Assembly: GCF_033807575.1 (NCBI RefSeq)
Contig: NW_026907809.1
Span: forward strand, 310,001 to 374,000
Reading direction: 5' to 3'
Length of the DNA: 64,000 bases
DNA from: Cydia pomonella
Taxonomy: Eukaryota; Arthropoda; Insecta; Lepidoptera; Tortricidae
In this document: in pieces, positions 45,101 through 56,873 of the stretch
How positions within the stretch are numbered: position 1 is the first letter of the stretch
Layout of the letters: the number at the start of each line of letters is the position of its first letter
The notes under the pieces: generated by a model
Database searches by the model: none
Told to the model about the DNA's origin: nothing
Seen by the model: the letters and a program-made list of their open reading frames with translations, nothing else
Position numbers and translations under genes: made by a program

Positions 45101-48100
45101 TTGCAGCTGAGACTAGCATCAGGAAGGGTTTTCTACAAAGAGGTGTACGCTGGTCCATCATTTTTCTTTCGCCAAGCCTAGTTGCAAGAATCTAGCATTT
45201 GTGGGTCGCTATTCAGGTAAATTGGTCCCAATGTAGGTCTGTTAAGCCCTTTTTATATGCTGTAAGAGAGCATCCTGTTGAAGGAATATACTCGATCGCT
45301 CTGTTTTTAGGGTTCCGTAGCCAAATGGCAAAAAACGGAACCCTTATAGATTCGTCATGTCCGTCTGTCTGTCCGATTATTTCCTAAACAAGATCCTCCT
45401 CGCAGTATTTACATTACCTATTTGTGTCACTACTGGGTGTCACTACTATATTATGTAGGGTTTGCAATTAGAATATTGTGATATTCTAATTATTCGAATA
45501 TCCACCAAAATAAATATCCGAATAAACGGATTTAGATAACACAGAAATAACGTTTTTAACTATGTTTTAATACAATGATATTATCCCAAGCAATTTTAAA
45601 TGATTACTTGATTATTATAATAGCTAACATAATGTTATCTCTAAAACCGTACTTAATAAGGAAGGTTTATATCTGGATTAGCTGGTGCATAGTTGGAAAT
45701 ACATCCAATGCCTCACCTCGTGTTCATTCGTCATGAAATACTAACTATGAAAGCAATACTTACTTACTTCACTGGATCAGTGACCCAAAAAGAATCTTGG
45801 CCTTTGACACAAGTACAACGTCACTCTGCTCTATTCTGCACCACTCCACGCTAGTTGGATACTCCGAGGGCGTTTTAGGGCTACATCGCTCCTATCTTCT
45901 CACAGCCCGATTCTCTCCCGTCCACTCCAAGTGACCAAGTCTGCGAAGTCGTGCGGCTATAATCTCGCTAATTATATTGGGTGCCGCAACTAGCTACTCT
46001 ATCTCCCTATTTTTCCTACGCTTTCATCTTCTCTATCTTCATCTCTGATAGGTCCCAGAATATTCCGCCAGAATTTCGTCTTCTTAACTAAGAACTTGTT
46101 CTTTTTTTTCTGATTCAGAGTCCAAGTGTAATACTTACCGATGCCATTCATCAAAATCTAATTATTGTCTTATAGACTTGAATCATGGACAGTCTACTGA
46201 TCAGCTTGGATACTAGAACTCGGTGAAGTGCTGCTGAGCATCTTAGGGCATTTTGGATTCGAACATCTATCTCCTCTTCCCGATTACTTTAGGTAGGTCT
46301 TTTCTTTTCGATCTGCGGTGGCAGCATGGTTCTATTTTTATCACTTGTCACTATGCCCTTCATGATAAATGATAAAGAGCCGACCATCTTAGCCCTATTC
46401 ATTTGGAGATATTCTAGTGGTTGATTAAAATACCAATTTTCTCTCCTTTAAATTATTCATAAATTTCATTAGAAAATTGTTTCGGTTATAGGTCAATAAC
46501 CATATTTAACGGGTCCGTAATATCCGGATCTTATGACCCGCTAGATCCGGATCTTATAGTTGACGGATATCCGGATCTCAAACCCTACGGGCAGCGATTG
46601 TTCCGAGACAGTTTGTTTGACACTTTTGACGGGCAACGAGCACAAATCTTTCTTCTGGCATTAAAACGGAACTATTGTTTTAAACAATCATTGAGTGAAC
46701 TAAGTAGTCTAACGTTTTCATAAGTATATGGAAAAACGCGATTTTTCGAATTTAACAAACATTGAGCGTACCTGTATTTAATTTGTTGACTGTCTGTCTG
46801 CATACTCAGAAACCTTTTACGAGAGGTATGGGCATTGTGAATGTCATCTCGCTCTGTGTGGTAGGGCACAGCACAGCGGATGTCATTCCAGATCTAGAGC
46901 AGAGCCCAACTGGGGAAGTACCTCCACCTTACAGAAAATCGCAGCCAAATAACACTAGACCCTACTCATAGTGTTGTGTTCCTGCCGGTGAGTAAGGTTG
47001 CCAGAGCTCAACGAGGGGCGGGAGGGGGTTAGGGTCGGCAACGCGCATGTAACTCCTCTGGAGTTGCAGGCGTACATAGGCTACGAATACTGCTTACCAT
47101 CAGGCGGGCCGTATGCTTGTTTGCCACCGACGTAGTATAAAAGAAAAAAAAATCATACTATTTTTGCAGTAGGTACATGCCACTACTCGTGCCTCAAGAG
47201 CCGTGCTTCGTCGGTGCATCTACGCGCGTTCCTTCTCTTGCCACTAATCACGCGCTTGTCGCTTCTGTGTATTTATTGCTCTACGTTTTTGGTACTTGAT
47301 TACAAAACTGCATGTTCCGTATAAAAATGCCAATTTTTTATGTGGTGCGAATGTAAACAAAATCAAATGAATATGATTGCATCAATTTCCAATAGTATTA
47401 AAATTTCCCCCGAAGTACAACGACAGTAAAACATGAAAAACTACTTTCCGGGTGTCGCACCCTGGTGCGAATTTGACATTGGATTTAGATATTTTTTCTA
47501 ATTATTTACTCAATTTGCACCGAGTACATTACTTTCCCCAGACCCGCAATGGCCAAAATAGATTTTTTTGTATGTTGTTTTTTTTTTTACCTGTTCCGTA
47601 GCTTAAATTAACATAAATAACACGTGCGAATTTAGATATAAGTGTTGTAAAACGTACGCCAAATTGCACCGAGTACACCTTTTTTCTCTTCTTAGTTACA
47701 ACCATTACATTATTTTCAGCCGATTTCACCCCTTTCCGGGGGGGTGAATTTAGTAACGATTGTATAAAGTTCGATTTTTAGCCCATACAAAACAATCCGT
47801 AGTGATTTTATTAGTCCTTAGAATTAGTTCCTGACTTTAGTGAAATTTGAGTTAATTTGACCGTACTATCAGATCTCTTGTAGAGCCAAGCTTCTAACTC
47901 TAAAAACCCTAACTTCACAAATTCTAGGGCAAGGCCTTGCGCTTCGCTTGGCTCGTCTTGGCGGGGGCACTACTGCGCCCCCAGATATGAAATCGAGGCC
48001 ATATTTAGTTGTGAGTAAGGACCACTTGCAAAAATCAAATTTAAGGCTTAGAACGCATTGCGATGTATTTATTTTGATTTCAGAACCGCAAAAAGTTTAA

Positions 48101-51100
48101 CGTACAGCATTCTTCATAACTTTCATAAGCGCACGCACTTGCAAGAAATAAACCGCAAAAAATGAATCGCAGTGCGTTCTTAGCCTCACGCAAGGGTTAT
48201 GGCCGTTATGGGGCACCTATTCGCGTCCATACTTTTGTAAAGTTCTTTAATATATAAACTGTTACCAAATATCCCGTGAGATGGCGCTGTACCGGGAGCG
48301 GCGATTTCTACATCACGCTATCGAAATGTTTATAGGGATTGTATATAAGGGTTTGAGATTATTTTGAATATATTGGCTTTATTTGTGACTGGTTGTTTAT
48401 TTCCATAGTCAATCCTCCTTAAGTAAAGAGCGCCCTTTTTGAAAGAGGAGTTCATACAGCACCCACAGATCTAGAACGTACGTAAAATACCAAGAGTCGA
48501 GACGGACTACGCTAACTGTGCATGGAATTTGTTTTTTTAATACCACGACGGTGGCAAACAAGCATACGACCCGCCTGATTGTAAGCAGTCACCGTAGCCT
48601 ATAGAAGCCTGTAACTCCAAAGGTGTTACAAGCGCGTGGCCGACCCTCTAAAATTAGTAATTTCAAAGTGTGGATATGTCATCATATACCTATGTAAAAT
48701 TTCTATAAAAATGTGATGTTTAGAATGGAAGTTGTTCTATGGGGGCGCTTAGACTGCCTAGTTAGTTAGTGATTTACTCTATTAGCCTAATGAAGAGATT
48801 TTAAATGCTACTTAGACCTAACCATTCTTAACATGTAAATGGAGGCTGGCTTACCATTTACCACTTTCTGCACTGACATATTGTAGTAACGCAGGAGACG
48901 CAGGCGGTGAAAGTAGGTAAGTAGACACTTATATTATACACTATAACTACTTACACTTAAGTGCAATGCAAATGAACACTATTTATTATGTAGTCCGGAT
49001 TCAATCGAATGTACCCAATACCCACCTACATATAAAAGTATCTCTAGATTTTTAAACAGAGCATGAAATTAAAATTAACGGATGCAAAAGAGCTTTGTAA
49101 AAACTAAAAAACATCTAGAAAGTAAGCAAATAGGTACAGTCGTCATCAAATATATCTGAGCGGCCAAAGTGCTCACAAATATCTGAACACGCCTCTATTT
49201 TTAAAGCGCTAGAGTACGGGTTCAGATATTATTGAGCACCTCGGCCGCTCCGATATATCCGATGGCGACTACTTACAAACAGTTCGGCAGTTTTTTGGCC
49301 AAAGCCGAACTTCCGGCCGAAACATCATTTTTATGCCGAAACCTGCCGAAACCAAAACAATTTTGGACTTGTAACTCCATATAACACCGTTCATATTCTA
49401 TGGGATTCCGCTGATTTATATGGGACAGCCAAATTTTTTTTCCGCAATTTCGGCATTGACCGCATAATAAAAGTTGTTCAGTAGGTATAGGTAGGTATGA
49501 CCTATAAAATCAGTACGCAGAGTATGAACGGTGGCTAAGATTTCACCTTGTAGATTTATAGGTAGGTAAATAACACTTGTTTTTTTTTATTTTAGAAAAA
49601 AGGTAAAACAACGTGGTTGACGTGCGTGGTCGTGCGTGACGTGTAATGCTAAAAACAACGGTAGGTACGAGTATAAACTATTAAGACCATGTAGACGATC
49701 GCTTTTCTATACAAACTTAGTCTCCATTTTTCTCCCTGGATATTGACATTAAAATATGGAAAGTATTTTTATACAGTTTAATGTATTCATCATCATCAAT
49801 TTCTTTAAAATTATACACTGTACTTAATGTTAATATTTAGAGATGGGCCGAATATTCGGTACCTACTCGGCATATTCTCGTATTCAGCCGAATTATTCGT
49901 TTAAGATGCCGAATCTTCCGCAAAATGCAAATATTTTTTATTACGTTTTGTTGCAAGACTAAATATATAGCTTGCTTTTTAAGTACTCTCTTTTTCTCTA
50001 GAAATTACCTATAGGAAGCGATTAATTTAGCTGATAATGTGATTGAAATATTTCAAATGGTTTATTAGAACGAACCGAAATTTACAGATGAATCGAATAA
50101 TTCGGCCGAGTATTCGGTTCGCTAAGATCTCATTAATTGACCATTCGGCCGAATGATGACGGTGATTTTTGACATATGTTTAGTATTGTGTCGTCAGTAA
50201 ATTACCATTACCGGTAATTTCCCATTTGGGAATATTCCCAGTAAATTCCCATTTGATATTTATTATTATGGTTATTTTTTAACCCCTATAAACCATAAGT
50301 ACTAAATTTACGCTGGGCATTAAAAAACAATGTGAGACTGTGACACAACAATAATAACGCTTTCTCTGCTACTCCTACTTAAAGATACATAAGACTATCC
50401 CGTTCTGTCAGTTCCCCCCACCAATACTAGATTCATGTTTAAAGGTCTTATCAGATTCTCAGTACTGCAAGCGTCCTTTTCAAAAGATAACATCGTGTAC
50501 CACGATTTGTTGGTATTCCACGCTCAGTCGCTCACCGTCAGTTTGGATAATAATAAGGCAAGACGCGGAGGTCGCGTGATCATCGTCCTGAATAAATAAA
50601 ACTTGAGAAGGGCCGTATTCACAACGCTTACCTACTCACCGCCTCAGAATCTACTACGGGCGTCATTGTTACGGACCCCGGGGTCACTTTAAACGGGAAT
50701 GGCGACAGAAATGTTAGGAATAACAGAGAAAGTCCGCTAAGTGGCAGCTGGAAAAAAGTCTTGTTTGTGTTTAGCGTACTCACGTACTTTCATTTATTTA
50801 TGTATGTATGTATGGGTGCATCGGATACTCGTAATGAATATTGAGACGTTCCCTGATGTTAGATACTCGTAGAGTTAGAACAAGCTAAGTTGGCAAGAAT
50901 TTTGATAGCCCAGAAGATGTGTGTTATTATAAATGTCAAAATTTTATGAAATTATTACGTTTAAATAACACTTGCACAATCTGGGCTATCAAAATCGCTG
51001 CCAACTTAGCTTGGTCTAACAACTACATACTTATCTGACACAAACACAACGTTTCATTCTTCATCACTTTATCAGCCAAAAGACTAAGATCAGAGCACCT

Positions 51101-51617
51101 TGCTGTGGGGCCAGTCACATCAGTTCCAGGTCTGTCGGTTGTATGATTGTTCAACACAACAAATATAACAAAATAGGAAAATACCTAGTAGGTATTCCTC
51201 ACCTGACTCAAGTGCTCGTTTGATGATCCTCATCTGTTTCGCATGATACAGCCACAATGACAGCACGACCACAAAGAACACGACACACCCGCTCACGGCT
51301 AGAGCCAACGTCGACGTCTGCAGGTCCCACGGCTCACTGTCACTCACTTCCACGTCCGCATCATAATATTCATAATCACTTTCACTGTCCTGGGTATCAT
51401 TGTCTAGAATGTGTAAAGTCTGGCAGACGGTGTCGCGGTACACCTCGCAGGGGTACCGGACGACAAGGTTCCTGGCGCGGTCGCAGGGCGTGCAGGGCAC
51501 GCACGCCTGCCTCTGTCGGTCCCACCAGGTGTGCCTGTGCTTGCACACGCTCTCACCCACCACAGACCCGAGTGCTAGCGTCGCAACTAGCAACACCTTC
51601 TGTAGCTCTCCTTGCAT
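42107..51617 (-). CDS. wgn: Wengen-like TNF receptor, two coding exons; 3' end not settled
   Basis: Wengen is an insect TNF-receptor family protein that binds Eiger and signals to JNK at the cell membrane. Exon 51203-51617 encodes a signal peptide (to about residue 20), one cysteine-rich domain (CKHRHTWWDRQRQACVPC and YPCEVYRDTVC), an acidic stalk (DSESDYEYYDADVEVSDSE) and a transmembrane helix (LALAVSGCVVFFVVVLSLWL). It ends in phase 1 with ALES-G. Exon 42107-42229 continues in matching phase with MQEFSAKLRLMEAG and PTDHHIYCNIHVGKDALL, a cytoplasmic segment. The acceptor before the start codon (acccctccag-like, 3 bases upstream) shows that a 5' non-coding exon exists. The single cysteine-rich domain and order fit Wengen; Grindelwald is less likely. 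The final exon is uncertain. The intron is 8973 bases. Confidence 0.75.
42959..43081. mobile_element. MITE of about 123 bases
   Basis: cccgattcgaactttaagat on the left pairs with atcttaaagttcgaatcgga on the right. Confidence 0.75.
43100..43182 (-). other. Possible alternative last exon of the Wengen-like gene
   Basis: After the acceptor tctagtccacag (minus strand) the frame open from the exon at 51203 reads D-ATRTNATERGSLRLPP then TESDDSDEPD and a stop. Phase fits, the composition is unlike the AT-rich intron, and the tail is acidic. The pyrimidine tract is weak and no homology is known to me. Confidence 0.3.
44027..46587. mobile_element. hAT-like DNA transposon, non-autonomous
   Basis: The ends tagggtttgcaatatccg (left) and cggatatccggatctcaaac-ccta (right, inverted) form short TIRs. 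The flanking 8 bases cgcgcagc (44019-44026) and cgggcagc (46588-46595) differ at one position, as expected for an old 8 bp hAT duplication. Another left-end-like motif sits at about 45465, suggesting an internal rearrangement or nested copy. A fragment of the gggttccgta family lies at 45306-45385. The 69-codon frame at 44033 has no recognised domain. Confidence 0.6.
46930..47152 (+). repeat. SINE/LINE tail copy
   Basis: It matches 38692-38915 over its full length, from ttacagaaaatcgcagccaa to the A-rich end. Confidence 0.8.
48531..48645 (-). repeat. Partial SINE/LINE tail copy
   Basis: Only the terminal tail (taccacgacggtggcaaaca through aagcagtcaccgtagcctat) is present. Confidence 0.75.
49138..49270. 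mobile_element. MITE of about 133 bases
   Basis: The arms agtcgtcatcaaatatatct (left) and the inverted agtcgccatcggatatatcg (right) pair for about 55 bases and enclose a short loop. Confidence 0.75.
50886..51008. mobile_element. MITE, copy 2 of 2
   Basis: The ends taagttggca and tgccaactta with ttttgatagcccag arms match the copy at 36213-36336; the central region differs. Confidence 0.8.
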
Positions 51618-52085
51618 TACCTGGAGGGTAAAAATAAGTGTAAATATTGTGTTGGTTTGGTTTGGTACTTAATGCTGTCTGCGGACACGAGCCAATGATA
51701 GCGGAGCGTTGGGAAAGCAGCTATATGATTATGTGGGAGATGTACTTTATAGAGATATACTGAACGTTAATTGGCTTAGTTTGTATATACTGGTATACCT
51801 AGCTATTCTTAGAGTTCGTGCACTCGAAACTCTTCGTCAGTTAAGGCTAATAATACGGTGCAGGGGTCAGCAAACCACGGCCAGCGGAGCGCAGAGATTA
51901 GACCTTCCACGTTAGGCTTTTCTAGTGACTATTCTAAAATTAAATGAACATTCTTTTAAATCAATATTGACGAAAAGACTCTTTGAAATTCCTGAAACTG
52001 GTGATTTTTACTGTGGCTGGCTTTATTCTGTACCTTTATACTTATAAAATATTACCGACAAAGCTTTTTAGCTTGTAGTAGGTAC
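51618..52085. other. Upstream flank of the Wengen-like first coding exon
   Basis: It holds the splice acceptor just before 51620 and then AT-rich sequence. No coding signal. Confidence 0.5.
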
Positions 52086-52687
52086 GATATAGCCCTCCGG
52101 TCGTCTTTGGGCACTTCCTAATTTGTATCTATCCAAACTTCTCCACTTCCGAATTCGTCCACTCCAACATCGTCCTTTTACTAAGTTGTCACTTTATAGA
52201 TTCCAAAGTTGACTAAATCTTAAACAGTCATTTTCCTATTCGTATTTAAATTTGTAGTAAAACATTTCCTTCACAACTTAACTAGACGGAGCCTCACTTC
52301 GCGGGGTCCTATTTCTGGCCGGTTTGTCCTTCGGGTATCTGAAACTACCTAGCGAACCTAACCTACCTACCTTCCTACGTTTTTTTCCCCAAGTGTAATG
52401 TTTTCACGGATTTCACACCAAAAATCAATAGGTAGGTTAGGTTCGTTAGGTAGCTTCAAATGCCCGAAGGGCAAATCGCCCAGAAATAGGAGCCCCACTT
52501 CGCGGGGCTTCGTCTAGTTTTACTATGGAAAGATAAATTATCAAGCGGACAAGTTAGGAAATAGATTAGTTCGGAAGTGGTCAAGTTTGGAAGTGGACAT
52601 GATAAGGAATAGACAGGTTAGGAAATAGACAAGTTTGGATAGATACAAATTTAGGAAATGGCCAAAGTCGACCGAAGGGATATATCA
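52086..52687. mobile_element. Nested foldback element
   Basis: The outer arms start gatatagccctccggtcgtc on the left and, inverted, gatatatcccttcggtcgac on the right. Inner arms at about 52281-52375 and 52430-52520 pair with each other (cacttcgcggggtcctattt against its inverted partner). The outer arms include short repeated units such as ttaggaaatagac. No ORF. Confidence 0.75.
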
Positions 52688-52879
52688 GTCTTTGATCAAA
52701 TCGGTATGACAAAAATAACATCGATGAAGCAGTGTGAAGTAGGTACTTACGTAAGAACCTTACCTTAATTATTACGTATCTAATTACAATGTTTTGATCA
52801 CATTGGGTTGATGTTTTTTTTTACAAGCTCTTATTTATTTTATTTAACTTTCCCTGTTAGTATGTATATGTATGTTATT

Positions 52880-53170
52880 TTGTTGGTGTCAAATCTTGAA
52901 AGCTAAATTTTACCCATTTCCCGATTTTCTATTGAGCTGAAAATATGCATACTTACATATGTAAGTCGGGTGACAATGCAATATTACTGTACCATCGGGC
53001 TGATCTGATGATGCAGACAGGAGAGTTCCTATGGCCGCCCATAGGAACTCTGTGATGAAACAACGCAACCTAATTGTGTTTGGGGTTTTTAGAATTGTCT
53101 CGATGAGTGTTAGTTGCCCATGGTAAGAAAAGTACAGTCATCGACAAAAGCTGATACCAAAAATGTTTTT
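52880..53170 (+). repeat. Three-copy dispersed repeat, copy 2
   Basis: It shares taagtcgggtgacaatgcaa and aggaactctgtgatgaaaca with 63545-63830 and, inverted, with 34400-34505. Family unknown. Confidence 0.65.
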
Positions 53171-53599
53171 TTTTTTACCAAAAACTTATTTAATATTATT
53201 ATTTTGATTGATTTTTTTACTCAAAAAGCCTTTGCTTCTGCTCTCCCGGCTAGCCATCCGTGTCGTACCTACATACTTTTAATAAAGCAGCATAAAATAG
53301 GTTTCATTGGAATCCCTTTAGAAACTTTATGCGACATGGTTCACTGGCCGTATAAAAATATCTGTGATGTCTGAATGAGTAACGAACTTTTTTCAAAATA
53401 TTTACCTTATCTCTTATACTCATGTATACCACCAAGTGTACACCAAGGACCACATTTCAATAGCTTAACTTAAATTAGAAAGTTCACTTTGAGCACTTTC
53501 ACATTTATCCATAATATGATCCACTCTGTAACATAGTTCGTTGTTCGCTTATAAAATATCTCGCGTTGCGTGTTTCGAAAAAAACTCTAGTGCATTTGT

Positions 53600-53740
53600 T
53601 TAGTTTAAATTAGTGTGGGAAAGAGCACGCATGGTGCGGGCGGCTGCAGAACACGGTCTGGGTCTGGCGGCGCGTGAGGCGGCCGGGGAGTCGGGAGCGA
53701 CGCGACTCTCATTCATATAACTGTTTATAGCCCGAGACAG
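53600..53740 (-). promoter_or_regulatory. Candidate promoter and 5' exon of the Wengen-like gene
   Basis: On the minus strand a TATA-like ggctataaac lies at about 53722-53733, followed by a GC-rich stretch that stands out from its surroundings. It lies 2 kb upstream of the first coding exon, which needs a 5' non-coding exon. No clear donor was found. Confidence 0.25.
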
Positions 53741-53825
53741 CACTGCAAATGTCTCCACCCATCGGTTCTCTCGGTCTTTCAGCAAGATGCAGATCAAGGA
53801 CGAGCCTATCTTTACTTAACGGGAA

Positions 53826-54267
53826 AAAAAAAACCGACTAAGAGCATGTCAGGCCATGCTCAGTGTAGGTTTCCGTAGTTTCCCGACCGTCAAAATACTC
53901 TTTTTGCAAAACCTCAAAAACCGCTTAACCCATCTGACTCTCTATAGTTTTTCTTTTATCAAAAAAATGGTTCTTGAAGGCCCATATTCGTTTTGAAATA
54001 CCTATCCAATGACACCCAAGTACAGGGTTGAAGCGAAAAAAAATATTCATCCTCACTTTTCGTGTAGAGGAGCCACCCTAAATTTTTTTTTTGTTTTTAT
54101 TTTACGACTTGGTTGGCGTAACTGATTTATATATCCATGCCAAATTTCAGCTTCCTTTCTAGCACTCACGATCGCCAAGCAAAGTCGCCGACGGACAGAC
54201 GGACAGGCAAACGGGCATGGCGAAACTATAAGGGTCCCTAGTTGACTACAGAACCCTAAAAAAATAG
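53826..54267 (+). repeat. gggttccgta-family repeat, second subfamily
   Basis: A degenerate copy from ccgactaagagcatgtcagg to ttgactacagaaccctaaaa, similar in body to the one at 41.2-41.9 kb. Confidence 0.65.
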
Positions 54268-55658
54268 CGGTTCTCTCCGCAGTCTCCGCACTCGTCAATT
54301 CACTCAGAGTCATAAAAGTTTAAACCAAGGTAGTCTGGAAGGTGAGTGCAAAAAAAGGTCTGTATGGTTTGGTGTACCAAATAAATGCTATCTCAAAACT
54401 CAAGTCAGACATGTTCTCCTCTCCATTCTAAGTAGTGTTTCGTGGTTCCTTATAGTTTTGTCACGTCCATGTATCCGTCTGTAAGTCCGTATTAGTCATG
54501 CCAACCACCCTTACAGTGGTTTTACTTATACACTTTCATGACGCTTTTGTACACAGAGAATACTAGAAGTTTATTCGATATAGACATTAGGCATGTGGCT
54601 AGACTGACTAGTTGGGCTTTATATACACCTTAGGCCCATATAACTCGACAAATTTTAAAGGTGTGTATGTTATTGACCGCATTTAGAGGTTAAAATGTCA
54701 TACAATGTTTTCTGAAATCGGTCTTTTTTTAGAGGTAATGACATTTCTTCTGACATTTGTTTATGTAATAAATTATAACTCAGTGAAACACGCCCGAGTG
54801 GCTGCGACGCTGCAACTATTAAAGCTAAAGTGTTAAAGGAAACTCGCAAAACTAATCTGTCTATAAAAAAAACTTTACTTATTTATTGATATGTTTCTTT
54901 TCCCCGCTTAGATTTAAATAGAAATAACGTGTCGTGTGCAGAAAACACAATCACACACAAAAAAAATTGCCGAATTTAACCAAAAGTCATTTAACATTTT
55001 GTGTTCCTCATGATCTCAGGAAGTGATTAAAATCTACCGGGTTATATGGGCCCGCGATGTATAGGTACACCCTTACTGAGTTAAATTAATACCATTAGTA
55101 CTTGCTATATTATTATATAATTGGATCTAGATAGCTACATTAGCGGGAATCTATAAAAAAGTGCCAAATCAAAATATTTATTTTTTGGCTCGCATGTAAC
55201 ATAGCATGCATTTATTTATTAGATTTATTAGAGCACGGACAAAAAGAAATGATTCAAGTCGCCCGGCCTTCCTCTGCATGGATACAGACAGAAGTTGCAG
55301 TCGTATCTCAGACTATTAACGTATCCCTCCTGTCCTGTTGAAGACCGTAGTCCCAGAATGCACGACGATGACCACGCCAACTAATAACTTTTCTTAAGAG
55401 GAAAGAATAGCTTTGCGATCCTAACGAAATAACGGTAGGTACTTTCTCTACGAAATTCAATTTCGGGAGAAAACGGTTTCCACTCACTAAAACTGAACAA
55501 ATCACAAATCACTTTGATTTTGATGTTGATCGCTTCATCATAATATATTGTAGGTTTATAGATATCGCTTATTAGTTTTTTTTTTGTTTTGCTAATTTTG
55601 AAAAAAAAAGGAAACCTATTAATCTAGTTTGTACATTGTGTCAATAATATACAAAAAA
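54268..55658. other. Intergenic, no gene seen
   Basis: AT-rich sequence without a supported exon or a clear transposon boundary. Confidence 0.5.
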
Positions 55659-56591
55659 GCGGCCAAGTGCGAGTCGGACTCGCGCATGAAGGGTTCCATA
55701 CCATTTGAGACGTATTAAAAAAAAATCTACTTGCTAGATCTTGTTCAACATTTTACCACTATGGACACACATTTTACCACTTTGGAAGTGTCTATCGCGC
55801 AAACTATTCAGTTTAGAAAAAAATGATATTAGGAACCTAAATATCATTTTTAAAAACCTATCCATAGATACCCCATACGTATGGGTTTGATGAAAAATTT
55901 TTTTTTTAAATTTTATGACGTATTAAAAAAACACTACTCACTAGATCTCGTTCAAACCAATTTTCGGTGGAAGTTTGCATGGTAATGTATATCATATATT
56001 TTTTTTAGTTTTTTCATTCTGTTATTTTAGAAGTTACGGGGGGGGGGGGGGAGGACACACATTTCTTCACTTTAGAAGTGTCTCTCGCGCAAACTATTCA
56101 GTTTAGAAAAAAATGATATTAGGAACCTAAATATCATTTTTGAAGACCTATCCATAGATACCCCACACGTATGGGTTTGATGAAAAAAATTTTTTTTTTA
56201 ATTTTATGACGTATTAAAAAACTACTTACTAGATCTCGTTCAAACCAATTTTCGGTGGAAGTTTGCATGGTAACATCATATATTTTTTTTAGGTTTATCA
56301 TTCTCTTATTTTAGAAGTTACGGGGAGGGGGGGGACACATTTTACCACTTTGGAAGTGTCTCTCGCGCAAACTATTCAGTTTAGAAAAAAAATACATTAG
56401 AAACCTCAATATCATTTTTGAAGACCTATCCATAGATACCCCACACGTATGGGTTTGATGAAAAAAGATTTTTTGAGTTTCAGTTCTAAGTATGGGGACC
56501 CCCAAAAATTTTTTGTTTTTTTTTTTCTATTTTTGTGTGAACTTCTTAATGCGGTTCATAGAATACATCCACTTAATACGGAACCCTAAAA
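55659..56591 (+). repeat. gggttccgta-family repeat with three internal units
   Basis: It starts gcggccaagtgcgagtcgg. Unit starts are near 55709 (shortened), 55913 and 56206, each with acgtattaaaaaa and gtttgcatgg-type motifs. It ends aatacggaaccctaaaaa. Confidence 0.8.
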
Positions 56592-56637
56592 AGAGAAAAT
56601 GTTTTTCCACTTTTAAATATTTTCCATTCTCCATGAT

Positions 56638-56873
56638 TTTTAGGGTTCCGTAGCCAAATGGCAAAAAACGGAACCCTTATAGATTCGTCATGTCCGTCAG
56701 TCTGTCCGATTCTGTCACAGCCACTTTTTTCCGAAACTATAAGAGCTATACTGTTCAAACTTGGTAAGTAGATGTATTCTATGAACCGCATTAAGATTTT
56801 TACACAAAAATAGAAAAAAAAACAGTAAATTTTGGGGGTTCCCCATACTTAGAACTGAAACTCATAAAATCTT
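56638..56873 (-). repeat. gggttccgta-family repeat, inverted partial copy
   Basis: It begins tttttagggttccgtagcca and includes agatgtattctatgaaccgc, the reverse complement of the end of the preceding copy, 47 bases away. Confidence 0.8.

Larger units (their letters stand above)
42230..51202 (-). other. 9 kb intron of the Wengen-like gene
   Basis: Contents are a MITE at 42.96-43.08 kb, a possible alternative exon at 43.10-43.18, a hAT-like element at 44.03-46.59, SINE copies at 46.93 and 48.53, MITEs at 49.14 and 50.89, and an ATTCGGCCGAAT-rich repeat remnant at about 49857-50160. The stretches 43190-44020, 47160-48520 and 50170-50880 show no gene. Confidence 0.65.

Noticed and set aside
51257..51672. 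Plus-strand frames rich in Arg/Pro opposite the receptor exon
   Set aside because: They are antisense shadows of the Wengen-like exon, which has a signal peptide, cysteine domain and membrane helix on the minus strand.
53600..53797. 65-codon minus-strand frame as a separate gene
   Set aside because: No domain or signal is seen, and it overlaps the likely promoter/5' exon with a TATA-like motif in its middle.
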